This document shows positions 17,784 to 26,785 of a stretch of DNA of 64,000 nt, piece by piece. This DNA comes from Bog-756 sp963713625 (lineage in GTDB: Bacteria; Actinomycetota; Acidimicrobiia; Acidimicrobiales; RAAP-2). The position numbers and the translations under genes were made by a program. Each line of letters begins with the position of its first letter. The stretch's first letter is position 1. The notes below the pieces were generated by a model that had not been told where the DNA came from, did not search any database, and saw only the letters and a program-made list of their open reading frames with translations. Location of the stretch: positions 341,517 to 405,516 of the forward strand of contig CAVQMN010000001.1 of assembly GCA_963713625.1 (NCBI GenBank). The letters run 5' to 3'.

Positions 17784-17794
17784 TGACCAGGTCA
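17784..17794. promoter_or_regulatory. Inverted repeat upstream of whiB
   Basis: TGACCAGGTCA, a perfect 5-1-5 palindrome, lies about 60 bases upstream of the whiB start, in a 302-base gap that otherwise shows no gene. It could be an operator; no regulator is identified. Confidence 0.3.
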
Positions 17795-17856
17795 CCGGAG
17801 CGTATGCCGTGCGGTTCGACCAGTGATCCCAACAGTAATTAGGAAGTGACGTTCCC

Positions 17857-18087
17857 ATGAGTGCCACCTGGCGCAAGCACGCAGCCTGCCGGGGCATCGA
17901 TCCAGATGTGTTCTACCCGGTCTCCGACGAGGAGGCAGGCGAGGCCAAGTCGATCTGCGACCAGTGCGCAGTGCGAGAGTCCTGCCTCGAGCACGCGCTG
18001 GCCAATCGAGAGCGTGAAGGGGTCTGGGGCGGCACCACCGAGCGTGAGCGGCGGCGGATCCACCGGCAGCGTCGCAAGTCGGCCTGA
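17857..18087 (+). CDS. whiB: WhiB-family Fe-S transcriptional regulator
   Basis: A 76-residue actinobacteria-specific regulator that binds a 4Fe-4S cluster and the sigma factor/DNA. Four cysteines are present in family spacing (C11, C34, C37, C43: AACRG, CDQCAVRESC). The turn motif GVWGGTTERERRR follows, then a basic C-terminal tail RRIHRQRRKSA. AGGAAGTGA precedes the ATG. Size and motif fit the WhiB1/WhmE-like small class. The NUDIX gene begins within its 3' end. Confidence 0.95.
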   Translation: MSATWRKHAACRGIDPDVFYPVSDEEAGEAKSICDQCAVRESCLEHALANREREGVWGGTTERERRRIHRQRRKSA

Positions 18088-18718
18088 TCCGGCCACGGAC
18101 GACATCGGCCAGGGGGACCGGGCGGAGGCCGCTCGGTTGACCGCCGCCGGGACGGTGTCGCTCCTCCGTGACGCGCTGCAGGGGCATGCCCCGGGCGACG
18201 ACCGCGAGGAGTTGTCCAAGGCCATCATGCTGGCCGAGTTGGACCGGCTCGAGCGACCCTTCGACCGGGATGCCGATCCGACCCACTTCACCGCATCGGC
18301 CATCGTCACCGGTGATCGCGGGGTCGTCCTGCACCGGCATCGCCGTCTGCATCGCTGGTTGCAGCCCGGCGGCCATGTCGACCTCGGTGAACTGCCCGCC
18401 GACGCGGCCATCCGCGAGTGCGTCGAGGAGACCGGGTTGGCGGTGGTCCATCCGCCGTCGGGCCCGGCGCTGATCCACCTGGACGTGCACCGGTCCGCCC
18501 AGGACCACATCCATCTGGACCTCCGCTACCTGGTGTGGGCGCCCCACGACGACCCCGCCCCCGCCCCCGGAGAGAGCCAGGACGTGGCATGGTTCAGCTG
18601 GGAGCGCGCCACCGACCTGGCCGACGACGCCTTGGTGGGAGCGCTCCGGTCGGCGAGCCGGCTGCTGACGGATCCCCGTAGTCTGCGGGCGGTCCGGGAA
18701 GAGGGAGAGGAGACCTGA
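18044..18718 (+). CDS. NUDIX hydrolase
   Basis: Hydrolyses a nucleoside diphosphate linked to another moiety. The NUDIX box is complete: GHVDLGE, LPADAAI, RECVEETGL, matching G-x5-E-x7-R-E-U-x-E-E-x-G-U. A preceding WLQPGG and the following DLRYLVWAP are typical. GTG 18044 overlaps whiB and is the assumed start; a TTG and another GTG lie further in, so up to about 30 N-terminal residues are uncertain. It overlaps the next start by one base (TGATG). Confidence 0.8.
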   Translation: MSGGGSTGSVASRPDPATDDIGQGDRAEAARLTAAGTVSLLRDALQGHAPGDDREELSKAIMLAELDRLERPFDRDADPTHFTASAIVTGDRGVVLHRHRRLHRWLQPGGHVDLGELPADAAIRECVEETGLAVVHPPSGPALIHLDVHRSAQDHIHLDLRYLVWAPHDDPAPAPGESQDVAWFSWERATDLADDALVGALRSASRLLTDPRSLRAVREEGEET

Positions 18719-19434
18719 TGGCCGAGCCGTTCGACACCCTGATGGTGGTCCAGGCCCACGACATCGCCATCGATCAGCTGCGCCACCGGATCGCGACATT
18801 GCCGGAGCGTGCCGAGCTGGCCGACGTGAGGAGACGGCAGGCCGAGGTGGGTGCCGCCCTGTCCGAGGTGGCGGAACAGGTGGACGACCTGGCCGGCCGC
18901 CAGCGCGCCCTCGAGGACCAGATCGCGGCCACCGCCGGTCGTCGGCACGAGATCGAGTCGAGGATGCAGACGGGAGAGGTCTCCGCCTCGCGCGACCTGC
19001 AGGCCATGGACAGAGAGGTGCACCAGCTGGCCACCCGGCAGGAACAGTTCGAGGAGGAAGAGATCGCCCTGCTGGAGGAGGAGGAGCCGCTGGACGGGGT
19101 GTTGGCTGCCCGCCGGGCCGAATCGGAGGCGCTGGTGGCCGAGGCCTCCCGGCTCGGGGCCGCCATCGTCGAGGCCGAGCAGTCGATCAACGAGGCCATG
19201 GTCATCGAGGAGGCGGCCCGGGCCGAGCACGCCGAGGGCCTCCCCGTGGACCTGGCCCAACGGTATGAGGTCCTGCGCTCCCACTTGGGAGGGGTGGGTG
19301 CCGCCAGATTGGTGGGCGACCGGTGCGATGGCTGCCATCTCACCCTGTCCTCCGTCGAGATCGAGCGCATCCGCCGCCTGCCGCCCGACGAGTTCGCCAC
19401 CTGCGCCCAGTGCGATCGCATCCTGGTCCATTGA
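18718..19434 (+). CDS. Coiled-coil zinc-ribbon protein (CT398-like)
   Basis: A 238-residue protein with a long alpha-helical hairpin (residues 1-175, Glu/Ala/Arg heptads) and a C-terminal four-cysteine zinc ribbon: CDGCHLTLSS and CAQCDRILVH. This architecture is the CT398/YbeD-like zinc ribbon family, common next to RNase H or phosphatase genes in actinobacteria, as here. Exact function unknown. Translationally coupled to the NUDIX gene. Confidence 0.85.
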   Translation: MAEPFDTLMVVQAHDIAIDQLRHRIATLPERAELADVRRRQAEVGAALSEVAEQVDDLAGRQRALEDQIAATAGRRHEIESRMQTGEVSASRDLQAMDREVHQLATRQEQFEEEEIALLEEEEPLDGVLAARRAESEALVAEASRLGAAIVEAEQSINEAMVIEEAARAEHAEGLPVDLAQRYEVLRSHLGGVGAARLVGDRCDGCHLTLSSVEIERIRRLPPDEFATCAQCDRILVH

Positions 19435-19495
19435 ACCGGCGGCGTCCCGCCTCCGCCCCCGCTTCGGCCCCCCCTCCCGGCGGGCGGGCGTGTCG

Positions 19496-20092
19496 ATGCT
19501 GATCCTGGTCCGTCATGGTGAGTCGACCGGCAACGCCGACGGTCTGCTCCTCGGCCGGATCGACGCTCCGCTGACCGAACGGGGACAGGCCCAGGCGCGG
19601 GCCCTGGCTCCCTGGGTGGCCGGTGCCACCCGGGTGATCTCCAGCCCGCTGGGACGGGCCCGGGCCACCGCCGAGGCACTGGGTACCGGCCTACCGGTCG
19701 AGATCGACGACCGGTGGATCGAGGTCGACTACGGCGAGTTCGACGGGACGCCGCTCGGGTCGGTCCCCTCCGAGGTGTGGACGCACTGGCGTTCGGATCC
19801 GGATTTCCGGCCCCCGGGTGGTGAGACGCTGACCGAGGCGGGTACCCGGGTCCGTTCCGCGTGCTCCGAGCTCTTCGCCACCGAGGGCGAAGGGGCACGC
19901 GCCCGGGGAGCCGTCGTGGTGGTCAGCCATGTCTCGCCGATCAAGGCGGCAACGTGTTGGGCGCTGGGCCTTGGTGATCAGGCCGCCTGGCGGCTCTACC
20001 TGGCCACGGGTTCGGTGACCCGGATCGGCTGGGGTGTCGACGGTCCGGTGCTCAACCGGTTCAACGGGACACCGGGACCGGATCCGGGCTGA
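19496..20092 (+). CDS. Histidine phosphatase family protein
   Basis: About 198 residues. LVRHGESTGNADGLLLGR carries the catalytic RHGE motif at the N-terminus. VISSPLGRARATAEAL (Arg clamp), EVDYGEFDGTPL and a late VVSHVSPIKAA (second His) complete the phosphoglycerate-mutase-like active site. In relatives this domain is often fused to RNase HI after a zinc-ribbon gene; here only the phosphatase half is present. Start ATG 19496 (GTG 19490 also possible). Confidence 0.85.
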   Translation: MLILVRHGESTGNADGLLLGRIDAPLTERGQAQARALAPWVAGATRVISSPLGRARATAEALGTGLPVEIDDRWIEVDYGEFDGTPLGSVPSEVWTHWRSDPDFRPPGGETLTEAGTRVRSACSELFATEGEGARARGAVVVVSHVSPIKAATCWALGLGDQAAWRLYLATGSVTRIGWGVDGPVLNRFNGTPGPDPG

Positions 20093-20125
20093 AGGCCGAC
20101 GGGCGGGTGGGCCGGTCCCGGCCGG

Positions 20126-20767
20126 TCAACCCAGAATATCGGTGAGGGCCTGCACCATGAACCGCTCGGCGGCCACCGCCGAGTACCCGCCCTGGGAACG
20201 GAGCATGTCCCAGGTCAGCCATCCGCTGGTCACCAGGAGCATGTCCAGGACACGGGGAGCGTCAGTGCCGCGGGCGGAGATCTCGGGGCCGAGTGTCCGC
20301 TCCAGCTGCTGGCGCAGCAGGGCGCGCTTCTCGACGAGGACGGCGTTGAATCCCTCGGACTGGGTGGCCCGGGCATAGGCCATCTTGAGCATCGGCGCCA
20401 TGGCCTCGTACAGCTGCCGGCGTTGACGGCAGGTGGCCTGGATACGGAAGGCCACCGGCCCGTTCGGAGGGAGGAAGGCGATGAACTGGCGGTGGCGGTG
20501 GAACTGCTGGGCCGCCGCGTTCCTGATCGCCACCTCGACGTGGTCAAAATGGTAATGGAAGGCACCGATGGACAGGCCGGCCTGCTTGGTGATCTGAGGG
20601 ATGGTCGGTCCGGGGTTGCCGTCCTGGATCAGTTCGATGGCGGCATCGACGATCTGGAGGCGCGTGACATGCCCCCGGGCTTTCCGCCGATCGGCCGGTG
20701 CTCCGGCCCGCCCCATCCAGTCGCTGTGGTCCGTCCCAGGCGCGTCTCCGTCCGTGTTATCCGACAC
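20126..20767 (-). CDS. TetR-family transcriptional regulator
   Basis: About 213 residues. The HTH lies in TRLQIVDAAIELIQDGNPGPT, then IPQITKQAGLSIGAFHYHF, which has the typical tyrosine-histidine-phenylalanine end. The ligand domain is all-alpha and unassigned. GTG 20767 is preferred because TTGAGG sits just upstream; a TTG 30 bases earlier is possible. A 21-base tandem duplication lies immediately upstream (20774-20815). It is followed by the amidohydrolase operon in the same direction, which it may control. Confidence 0.8.
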   Translation of the reverse strand: MSDNTDGDAPGTDHSDWMGRAGAPADRRKARGHVTRLQIVDAAIELIQDGNPGPTIPQITKQAGLSIGAFHYHFDHVEVAIRNAAAQQFHRHRQFIAFLPPNGPVAFRIQATCRQRRQLYEAMAPMLKMAYARATQSEGFNAVLVEKRALLRQQLERTLGPEISARGTDAPRVLDMLLVTSGWLTWDMLRSQGGYSAVAAERFMVQALTDILG

Positions 20768-20773
20768 TGACCT

Positions 20774-20815
20774 CAACGATGCCCCTGACAGCACCAACGA
20801 TGCCCCTCACGGCAC
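20774..20815. repeat. 21-bp tandem duplication at a TetR gene start
   Basis: Two adjacent 21-base copies beginning CAACGATGCCCCT match at 19 of 21 positions. They cover the region just upstream of the TetR start, so they could be regulator binding half-sites or a simple duplication. Confidence 0.6.
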
Positions 20816-20918
20816 CAGCCTACGGTGGGTGCTTCACCGGCCGACCGACTTCGTCCCACCGGGGTCGGTTCCACCCCTGGGCGTGGCCCCCCGGTGCCGG
20901 TGGGTGGGAAATGGCCCG

Positions 20919-22181
20919 TCAGCCGGCCGCCAGTCCGGCCAGCTCGTCCTTGACCATCCGGCCGTCCACGATGATGGCGAGCAGTCGGGACCGGTCCTGG
21001 AGGACGGTGACGTCGGCCACCGGGTCGCCGTCGACCACCAGCAGATCGGCCAGCTTGCCCTCGGACACCGTGCCCAGCTCGTGGCCGCGTCCCATCAGCT
21101 CGGCTCCGTGCTTGGTGGCCCACCGGACCACGTCGAGGGCGGGGATGCCGATCTCCTCGACGTAGTAGGCCAGCTCCTCGGCGTAGGTGCCGTGGGGGAA
21201 GAAGATGGCCCCGTAGTCGTCGCCCAGCACCAGCCGCATGCCGGCGGCGTTGGCCTTGGGGAGGATGTCGGCCATGGTCTCGATATCGGATTTCATCGAC
21301 TCGGTGAACCCGAGTGACGACCGGCCCATCGAGGCCAGGAACCGGGCCGGGAACATCATCGACGGGACCACCGGCGTACCCGTCTCCACGATCCGGTCCA
21401 TGCACTCGGCGTCCATCCCGTCGCCGTGGTCGATGACGTCGATGTGGAGATCGAGGGCCATCATGATGGCCTCCCGGTTGGCGATGTGCCCCCGCACCCT
21501 CGCCCCTCGCAGATGGGCCGCCTCGATCCCGGCCGCCATCTCCTCCCGCGACATCTCGATCTGCTCCTTCGGGCCGATGGTCCCGTGCCCACCGGTCACG
21601 AACATCTTGATGAACTCCGCACCCTCTTTGATCTCGGCCCGGACCGAGCGCCGGAACTCATCGGGTCCGTCGCTCGGCCGGATGGCCCCGAGGGCGCCGA
21701 CCTGCCAGTGCGGTGGGTAGCTCCGGTCGCCGGCGTGCCCGGTGGTGCTGATGTCCCGACTGCACGGCACCAACCGCGGCCCGGGGATCAGACCCCGGTC
21801 GATGGCCACCTTCATCGATGCGTCGATGGCGAACGGGGCCCCGGCCGACACCGCGCTGGTGAACCCGCACTCGAGGAGGAGCCCGAGGTTGTTCACGGCC
21901 CGGACCGCCTGCAGGGCCATGGGCTCCTCGAGTCCGAAGGGGGCGGGCACGGCACCGAGTTCGTGGTAGGTGGCATGGAAGTGGCAGTTGACCATGCCGG
22001 GCATGACGGTGCGCCCGGCCAGGTCGACGACCCTGTCGTCGGCCCGGGCCCCGGCCACCGGGCCCGGGCCCACCGCGCTGATCCGCTTGCCTTCCACCAC
22101 CACGTGGGCGTTCGGGACCGGCGGGTGGTCGCCGTCCACCACGGTGGCGTTGGTCAGGACCAGCCGTGTCCCTCCGCTCAC
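20919..22181 (-). CDS. Amidohydrolase family protein
   Basis: A 420-residue metal-dependent hydrolase of the imidazolonepropionase/prolidase-like group. VDLAGRTVMPGMVNCHFHATYH (about residues 50-71) contains the metal-binding H-x-H, preceded by the usual beta-sandwich. FIKMFVTGGHGTIG carries the position of the bridging Lys, RGHIAN and DVIDHGDGMD the next His residues, and RLVLGDDYGA the late Asp. GTG 22181 overlaps the dehydrogenase stop (GTGA), so the pair is one operon. Substrate unknown. Confidence 0.85.
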   Translation of the reverse strand: MSGGTRLVLTNATVVDGDHPPVPNAHVVVEGKRISAVGPGPVAGARADDRVVDLAGRTVMPGMVNCHFHATYHELGAVPAPFGLEEPMALQAVRAVNNLGLLLECGFTSAVSAGAPFAIDASMKVAIDRGLIPGPRLVPCSRDISTTGHAGDRSYPPHWQVGALGAIRPSDGPDEFRRSVRAEIKEGAEFIKMFVTGGHGTIGPKEQIEMSREEMAAGIEAAHLRGARVRGHIANREAIMMALDLHIDVIDHGDGMDAECMDRIVETGTPVVPSMMFPARFLASMGRSSLGFTESMKSDIETMADILPKANAAGMRLVLGDDYGAIFFPHGTYAEELAYYVEEIGIPALDVVRWATKHGAELMGRGHELGTVSEGKLADLLVVDGDPVADVTVLQDRSRLLAIIVDGRMVKDELAGLAAG

Positions 22182-23110
22182 GGGTGCACCACCACCTTGA
22201 TCGACCCCGTGCTCCGATCGGCGGCCACCCGGAAGGCTTCGGCCGCGTCGTCGAGACCGAAGTGGTGGGTGATGACCGCCCCGGGCAGGTCCGGCGCCGT
22301 GGCCAGCAGGTGGGCCGCCTGCTCGAACTCGGAGACACCGTGATGGTGGCCGTAGGTGAACGCCGGCACCAGGGTGATCTCCTTCAGCTGGAACTGGAGG
22401 CCCAAACTGACCGGTTCCCAGAACGTGCTGATCACACCGATGGTGCCGCCCGGGCGCACCAGGGCGAAGGCGGTGTCCATCGATCCTTGCGTTCCAGCCG
22501 CGTCGAGCACGAAGTCGTAGCCCGTACCGCTCGAGGTGCCGGCGCCCAGACGCTCGCCCGCCTCCACCCGGCGGGTGTGATTGGCCACCAGGTCGACGTC
22601 GGCGCCGAGGGCCCGGACCGCGGCGATGGTGCACAGCCCGATCGGACCCGCCCCGATGACCAGCACGCGGGCGCCCGGTTCGACACCGACCCGGTTGATG
22701 CCATGGACGGCCACGGCCAGTGGCTCGACCAGGCAGGCGTGTCCGATGTCGAGTCCGGCCGGCAGCACCTTGGCACAGGACGGATCCACCCACACCTCGT
22801 CGGCCAGACCCCCGTCGAGGCTGATGCCGTACATGGCGCCGAGCGCCGACGGACACTGCTGTTCGCGACCGGCCAGGCAGTGTTCACAGCGGCCGCATCG
22901 GAGGACGGGGAGGACGGCCACGGCCGTGCCGTCGTCGAGCCGGCCGCTGAACTCGTGGCCGAGGGTCACGGTGGACGGCCCGAAGGAGACCAGGTGGAGG
23001 TCGGATCCGCAGATACCCGAGCTGTCCACCACCACCCGGACGCCGGTACCCGGATCACCGCCGGTGTCGATCACCCGGATGCCGTCGCTGGTGGATCGCA
23101 CCCCGCGCAT
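22178..23110 (-). CDS. Zinc-dependent alcohol dehydrogenase (MDR)
   Basis: A 310-residue medium-chain dehydrogenase, likely NAD(P)-dependent oxidation of an alcohol or polyol. GICGSDLHL holds the catalytic Cys, TLGHEFSG the His-Glu pair, and CGRCEHCLAGREQQC the four structural-zinc cysteines. VLVIGAGPIGLCTIAAVRALG is the Rossmann G-x-G-x-x-G. ATG 23110 starts four bases after the ABM stop. It sits between ABM and amidohydrolase genes, suggesting a small catabolic operon. Confidence 0.85.
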   Translation of the reverse strand: MRGVRSTSDGIRVIDTGGDPGTGVRVVVDSSGICGSDLHLVSFGPSTVTLGHEFSGRLDDGTAVAVLPVLRCGRCEHCLAGREQQCPSALGAMYGISLDGGLADEVWVDPSCAKVLPAGLDIGHACLVEPLAVAVHGINRVGVEPGARVLVIGAGPIGLCTIAAVRALGADVDLVANHTRRVEAGERLGAGTSSGTGYDFVLDAAGTQGSMDTAFALVRPGGTIGVISTFWEPVSLGLQFQLKEITLVPAFTYGHHHGVSEFEQAAHLLATAPDLPGAVITHHFGLDDAAEAFRVAADRSTGSIKVVVHP

Positions 23111-23114
23111 CGGT

Positions 23115-23420
23115 CTACGCGCCGCCGACGGGACGGCGGGCGCTGATGGCCAGCACATGGGCGTCCGCGCCGGTGATCCGCGAGACGTGGTCGGTCATGA
23201 ACTCGTGCTCGTAGGGTTGGGACTGGTGGGCCGAGAACGCCTCCTCGGACTCCCAGCACTCGAAGAACCGGAATCGGCAGGGGTGTTCGACATCCTCCGA
23301 CCACCAGTAGTCCAAGCATCCCAGATCCTGGCGGCTCCTGGCCGCCACCGCCTGCAGGGCGGCCACCGTCTCCTCCCGTTGGTCGGGCGGGAATTCGAGG
23401 TAGCCGGTCAGTGCATGCAA
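23115..23420 (-). CDS. Antibiotic biosynthesis monooxygenase (ABM) domain protein
   Basis: About 101 residues forming one ferredoxin-like ABM barrel: LTGYLEFPPDQREETVAAL, CLDYWWSEDVEHPCRFRFF and ECWESEEAFSAHQSQPYEH are the three conserved blocks. The start is the unusual TTG 23420, chosen because GGAGGGG lies 6 bases upstream; upstream in-frame codons give an unrelated Gly/Arg-rich tail. First gene of the operon with the dehydrogenase and amidohydrolase. It may be a quinol-type monooxygenase or a small stress protein. Confidence 0.75.
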   Translation of the reverse strand: MHALTGYLEFPPDQREETVAALQAVAARSRQDLGCLDYWWSEDVEHPCRFRFFECWESEEAFSAHQSQPYEHEFMTDHVSRITGADAHVLAISARRPVGGA

Positions 23421-23538
23421 GGCAGTCCCCTCCGATCTGCGTCCGGAGGGACCGCGCCCGATGGTGCTGGGCGACCCGGCCACTCCTCTCGGCCGCGAAA
23501 CTTAACATCCTGGCTGGGGAGGAGGTGGCAGAGCCGGC

Positions 23539-25584
23539 TCACCATCCGGCCGGCCGGCCCGAGGTCTTGGCCAGGCTCAGGGTCCCTCCGACCAGGTCGG
23601 CATGGGCGGGCATGCGCACCTCGAATGACAGTGTCGACGGACCGCGCAGCGACAGGTCGAAGTCCGCCGACGCCGGCCTGGGCCCCCCGGCCAGCACGGC
23701 GGTGCTGTCGAGGGCCTGGCCCAGGTCGAGCGGAGCCAGCTGCACCACGGTCAGCGAGGCGTCGGTCGGGTGGCGCCAGACCAACCACTTGGACACCACG
23801 TCACGTCTCGACGGTGTGGCCACGAGGGAAACGGTCGGTGGGGGACCTGAGGACCCCGACAAGCGATAGGTGAAGACGCCCCGGTACCGCCCCGCGCCCA
23901 CATCGAGCAGCCGGATGGGCGGATAGCGGTTGGCGACATCTCCGGGTGACCACGGGCTGCCGAGATCGGCACCGGTCCAGGTCTGCGGGTGGGCCGGGAG
24001 GTCGTCGGGCGGACCGAGGATCACCATGGCGGCGATCAGGAGGGCGACCACGCTTCCGATCGCCACCGCCGGCCCCAGGCGAAGGGGGGCCGGGCGGCAC
24101 AGACGCACCAGCAGCCACACGGTGGCCGCCAGGAGGGCGAGCACGAAGAGCAGCCGGGCGAACATACCGCCGGTATGGCCGGACGGATAGGCGAAGGTGG
24201 GAAGGACACGGTCGAACAACGGCCACCATCCCGGGTAGAGCGAGGGATCCCAGGGGCGGAAGGGCAGGTTCCACTGGTTGGAGTAGACGTGGTCGCCGGC
24301 CAGGATCGGGACCAACTGGACCACCCAGAGCCCGGCCACGGCCGCCCCGACCAGGAAGAGGCGGCGCGGGAAGGCCTGCAGACGGTGGAGGAAGACGGCG
24401 CTCCAGGCCAGCAGGATCGGCGCCACCGTCCATTCGAACCGGCCGGCGAACGAGGTCCCGCCGAGCGGCGGGTTCGGGTAGGTGCCGTTGACGACCAGTA
24501 CGGCTGCGATGGCCAGCACCACGGCCACCGCGCTCATCCCGGTCCGTTTGCGGGCGAACCAGAGGCCGATGGCCCCGAGGAGCACGGTCGGGACCTGTAC
24601 CACCAGGCCCTGGTCCCGGTCGATGAGCAGGGCCGCGATCCGCCAGCCCGACCCCGAGTCGATGGCCGGCCCGGGTTGGGGCAGACCCAGGAGGTGGCCG
24701 AAGTAGAACTGGTTGTAGGCGGCGAGGGCAGCCAGTGATCCGAGGACCACGACCACGACGACGATGGTCGGGGTCCGGGTGGAACGCCGCCGCCCACCGA
24801 TCAAGGCGAAGCCGGCCACGCCGATCAACACCGGAGCCGCATTCTTGATCTGGAACCAGGCGACGGCCCCGAAGCCCACGATGGCCACCACGGTGCCCGC
24901 CCGGCCCAGCCGCCCCGTCTTCTCGAGCAGGGCCAGTTCGACGAAGCCGCAGCCCAGAAAGATACCGCTGATCAGATCGGGGTAGACCTGGGTCGTGGCC
25001 AACCACAGTGCCGGAGCGGCCAACGCCAGGGCGAGGACCACCCGTCCGCTCCGGCCGAGGTCGGCCAGGCGCGCCGCCCGTTGGTGGAGCACCGCCACAC
25101 CGGCGGCCTGCGCGGTGAAGTACCCGAAGAGGGCGGCGGGGACCGATCCGACGGCCATGAAAGGAGCCAGCAGCGCGGGAAGGCCGATGCCCTGGGCGAA
25201 GACCGGGCCGTGCGGGCCGGGGAGAAAGGCGTGAATGGCGTAGGGAGTCCGGACCGTCGTCCCCGGAGCCCAGTCGTAGATGGCGTGGGTGACCATGTCC
25301 TTGGCGTAGGCCGGGATGACGTCCATGGTGAGGTGGCTGAGGGAGAGCGCGGCGATCAGGTAGTGGGGTGAATCGCCACTGATCAGGTTTCCCTGCGACC
25401 GGACCAGCAGCCAGGCGGCGATCTCGCCCATGATCACCACGACGGTCCAGGCCACCAGCCCGATGAAGCGGGAAGGCCGCCGGCCCTGGCCCGTGTCTGC
25501 GGCCGCCTGGACCCGGTGACGTGGTCCGTGGCCGACGGCGGTCACGGGTGCGGGTCGTCGACGCACGGTTGAGAACCACGCCAT
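23539..25584 (-). CDS. Large multi-spanning membrane protein, GT-C-like
   Basis: About 681 residues with some eleven spans, for example LVAWTVVVIMGEIAAWLLV, VVLALALAAPALWLATTQV and GLWVVQLVPILAG. The first external loop ISGDSPHYLIAALSL resembles the D-x-x-HY motif of polyprenyl-phosphate-sugar-dependent GT-C glycosyltransferases (GT39 group). It ends in a roughly 170-residue extracytoplasmic domain with beta-rich sequence (GVFTYRLSGSSGPPPTVSLVA). GT-C function is inference. ATG 25584 has GGAGG 13 bases upstream; ATG 25605 would add seven residues. Confidence 0.6.
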   Translation of the reverse strand: MAWFSTVRRRPAPVTAVGHGPRHRVQAAADTGQGRRPSRFIGLVAWTVVVIMGEIAAWLLVRSQGNLISGDSPHYLIAALSLSHLTMDVIPAYAKDMVTHAIYDWAPGTTVRTPYAIHAFLPGPHGPVFAQGIGLPALLAPFMAVGSVPAALFGYFTAQAAGVAVLHQRAARLADLGRSGRVVLALALAAPALWLATTQVYPDLISGIFLGCGFVELALLEKTGRLGRAGTVVAIVGFGAVAWFQIKNAAPVLIGVAGFALIGGRRRSTRTPTIVVVVVVLGSLAALAAYNQFYFGHLLGLPQPGPAIDSGSGWRIAALLIDRDQGLVVQVPTVLLGAIGLWFARKRTGMSAVAVVLAIAAVLVVNGTYPNPPLGGTSFAGRFEWTVAPILLAWSAVFLHRLQAFPRRLFLVGAAVAGLWVVQLVPILAGDHVYSNQWNLPFRPWDPSLYPGWWPLFDRVLPTFAYPSGHTGGMFARLLFVLALLAATVWLLVRLCRPAPLRLGPAVAIGSVVALLIAAMVILGPPDDLPAHPQTWTGADLGSPWSPGDVANRYPPIRLLDVGAGRYRGVFTYRLSGSSGPPPTVSLVATPSRRDVVSKWLVWRHPTDASLTVVQLAPLDLGQALDSTAVLAGGPRPASADFDLSLRGPSTLSFEVRMPAHADLVGGTLSLAKTSGRPAGW

Positions 25585-25773
25585 GCGGACACCGCAGACC
25601 TCCATCCTGTTCGAGTGGCACCGTCTCCGGGGATCCACAGGAGCCCGATCGAGGACGAACTGTACCTGACCAACCAGGGCGGATGGCTGTCCGCCGCCCC
25701 GGGCCCGGGGTGGCGCGGGATCACCAGGCGACGGGCCGGGGGATCGACGGCCCGCTCGTACTACCGTGGCCGC

Positions 25774-26721
25774 ATGGCGAGTTTCGGTGTCCAGCTGCCC
25801 AATTTTTCGGGATTCGAATCCGATGACCTGTTCGAGCACATCGCCGATCTGGCCGTCACCGCGGAAACCTCCGGATTCGATTCGGTGTGGGTCATGGACC
25901 ACTTCTTCCAGCTGCCGCCCATGGGCGGCCCGGATCAGCCCATGTTGGAGGCCTACACCCTCCTCGGGGCGTTGGCCGCCCGCACGCGGCGGGTCCAGCT
26001 CGGAACCCTGGTCACCGGTGTGACCTATCGCAACCCGGGCATCCTGGCCAAGATGGTCACGACGCTGGACGTCATCTCGCGGGGCCGGGCCATCCTGGGG
26101 ATCGGCGGTGCCTGGTACGACGTCGAACACCAGGGGCTGGGCATCGATTATCCGCGTGACGGGGTTCGCCTGGACATGCTGGCCGAGGCCGTGCAGGTGT
26201 GCCGGGCCATGTTCGAAGGTGACGACGTCAGCTTCACCGGGACCCACTACCGGTTGGATCATGCCCGCAACCTGCCCCGCCCCGTGCAACCCGGCGGTCC
26301 AAAGATCATGATCGGCGGGGGTGGCGAGAAGCGGACGTTGCGACTGGTGGCCCAATACGCCGACAAGTGCAACGTGGGTGGGGGCGTGGACACGCTGGCC
26401 CACAAGATCGAGGTCCTCCACCGGCACTGTGCCGAGGTCGGGCGCGACCCGGCCGAGATCGACGTGACGTGGATGACGCCGCTGATCCTGACCACGTCCG
26501 ACCAGAACACGGCCGAGGTGCGGGCCATGGTGGACAGCGGCGGCTCGCCGCAGGAGACCGCCGGCTTCACCATCGGCCAACCGCAGGAGATCCCCGATCT
26601 GGTGGCCGGTCACATCGAGGCCGGAGCTGACGAGGTGATCTTCAGCTTCGCCTTCGCCGACGCCGCCGGCATTGCCGCCGTGGCCGATGCCTTCGGATTG
26701 CCTCGGTCGCCGGCGACATGA
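25774..26721 (+). CDS. LLM-class F420-dependent oxidoreductase
   Basis: A 315-residue luciferase-like TIM barrel. SFGVQLPNFSGFESDDLFE, ETSGFDSVWVMDHFFQLP, GTLVTGVTYRNPGILAKMV and ILGIGGAWYDVEHQGLGID are hallmark blocks of the F420-using subgroup. KIMIGGGGEKRTLRLVAQYAD is the late conserved strand. The coenzyme is inferred from the subgroup and from actinobacterial context. ATG 25774 starts at the conserved first strand; upstream in-frame sequence is not conserved. Divergent from the large membrane protein. Confidence 0.9.
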   Translation: MASFGVQLPNFSGFESDDLFEHIADLAVTAETSGFDSVWVMDHFFQLPPMGGPDQPMLEAYTLLGALAARTRRVQLGTLVTGVTYRNPGILAKMVTTLDVISRGRAILGIGGAWYDVEHQGLGIDYPRDGVRLDMLAEAVQVCRAMFEGDDVSFTGTHYRLDHARNLPRPVQPGGPKIMIGGGGEKRTLRLVAQYADKCNVGGGVDTLAHKIEVLHRHCAEVGRDPAEIDVTWMTPLILTTSDQNTAEVRAMVDSGGSPQETAGFTIGQPQEIPDLVAGHIEAGADEVIFSFAFADAAGIAAVADAFGLPRSPAT

Positions 26722-26785
26722 ACGGGCGGCCGCGCCCGGCGGATCCTGCGGACCCGGCGGGGACACCGAGGGGGTGCCGACGGGC

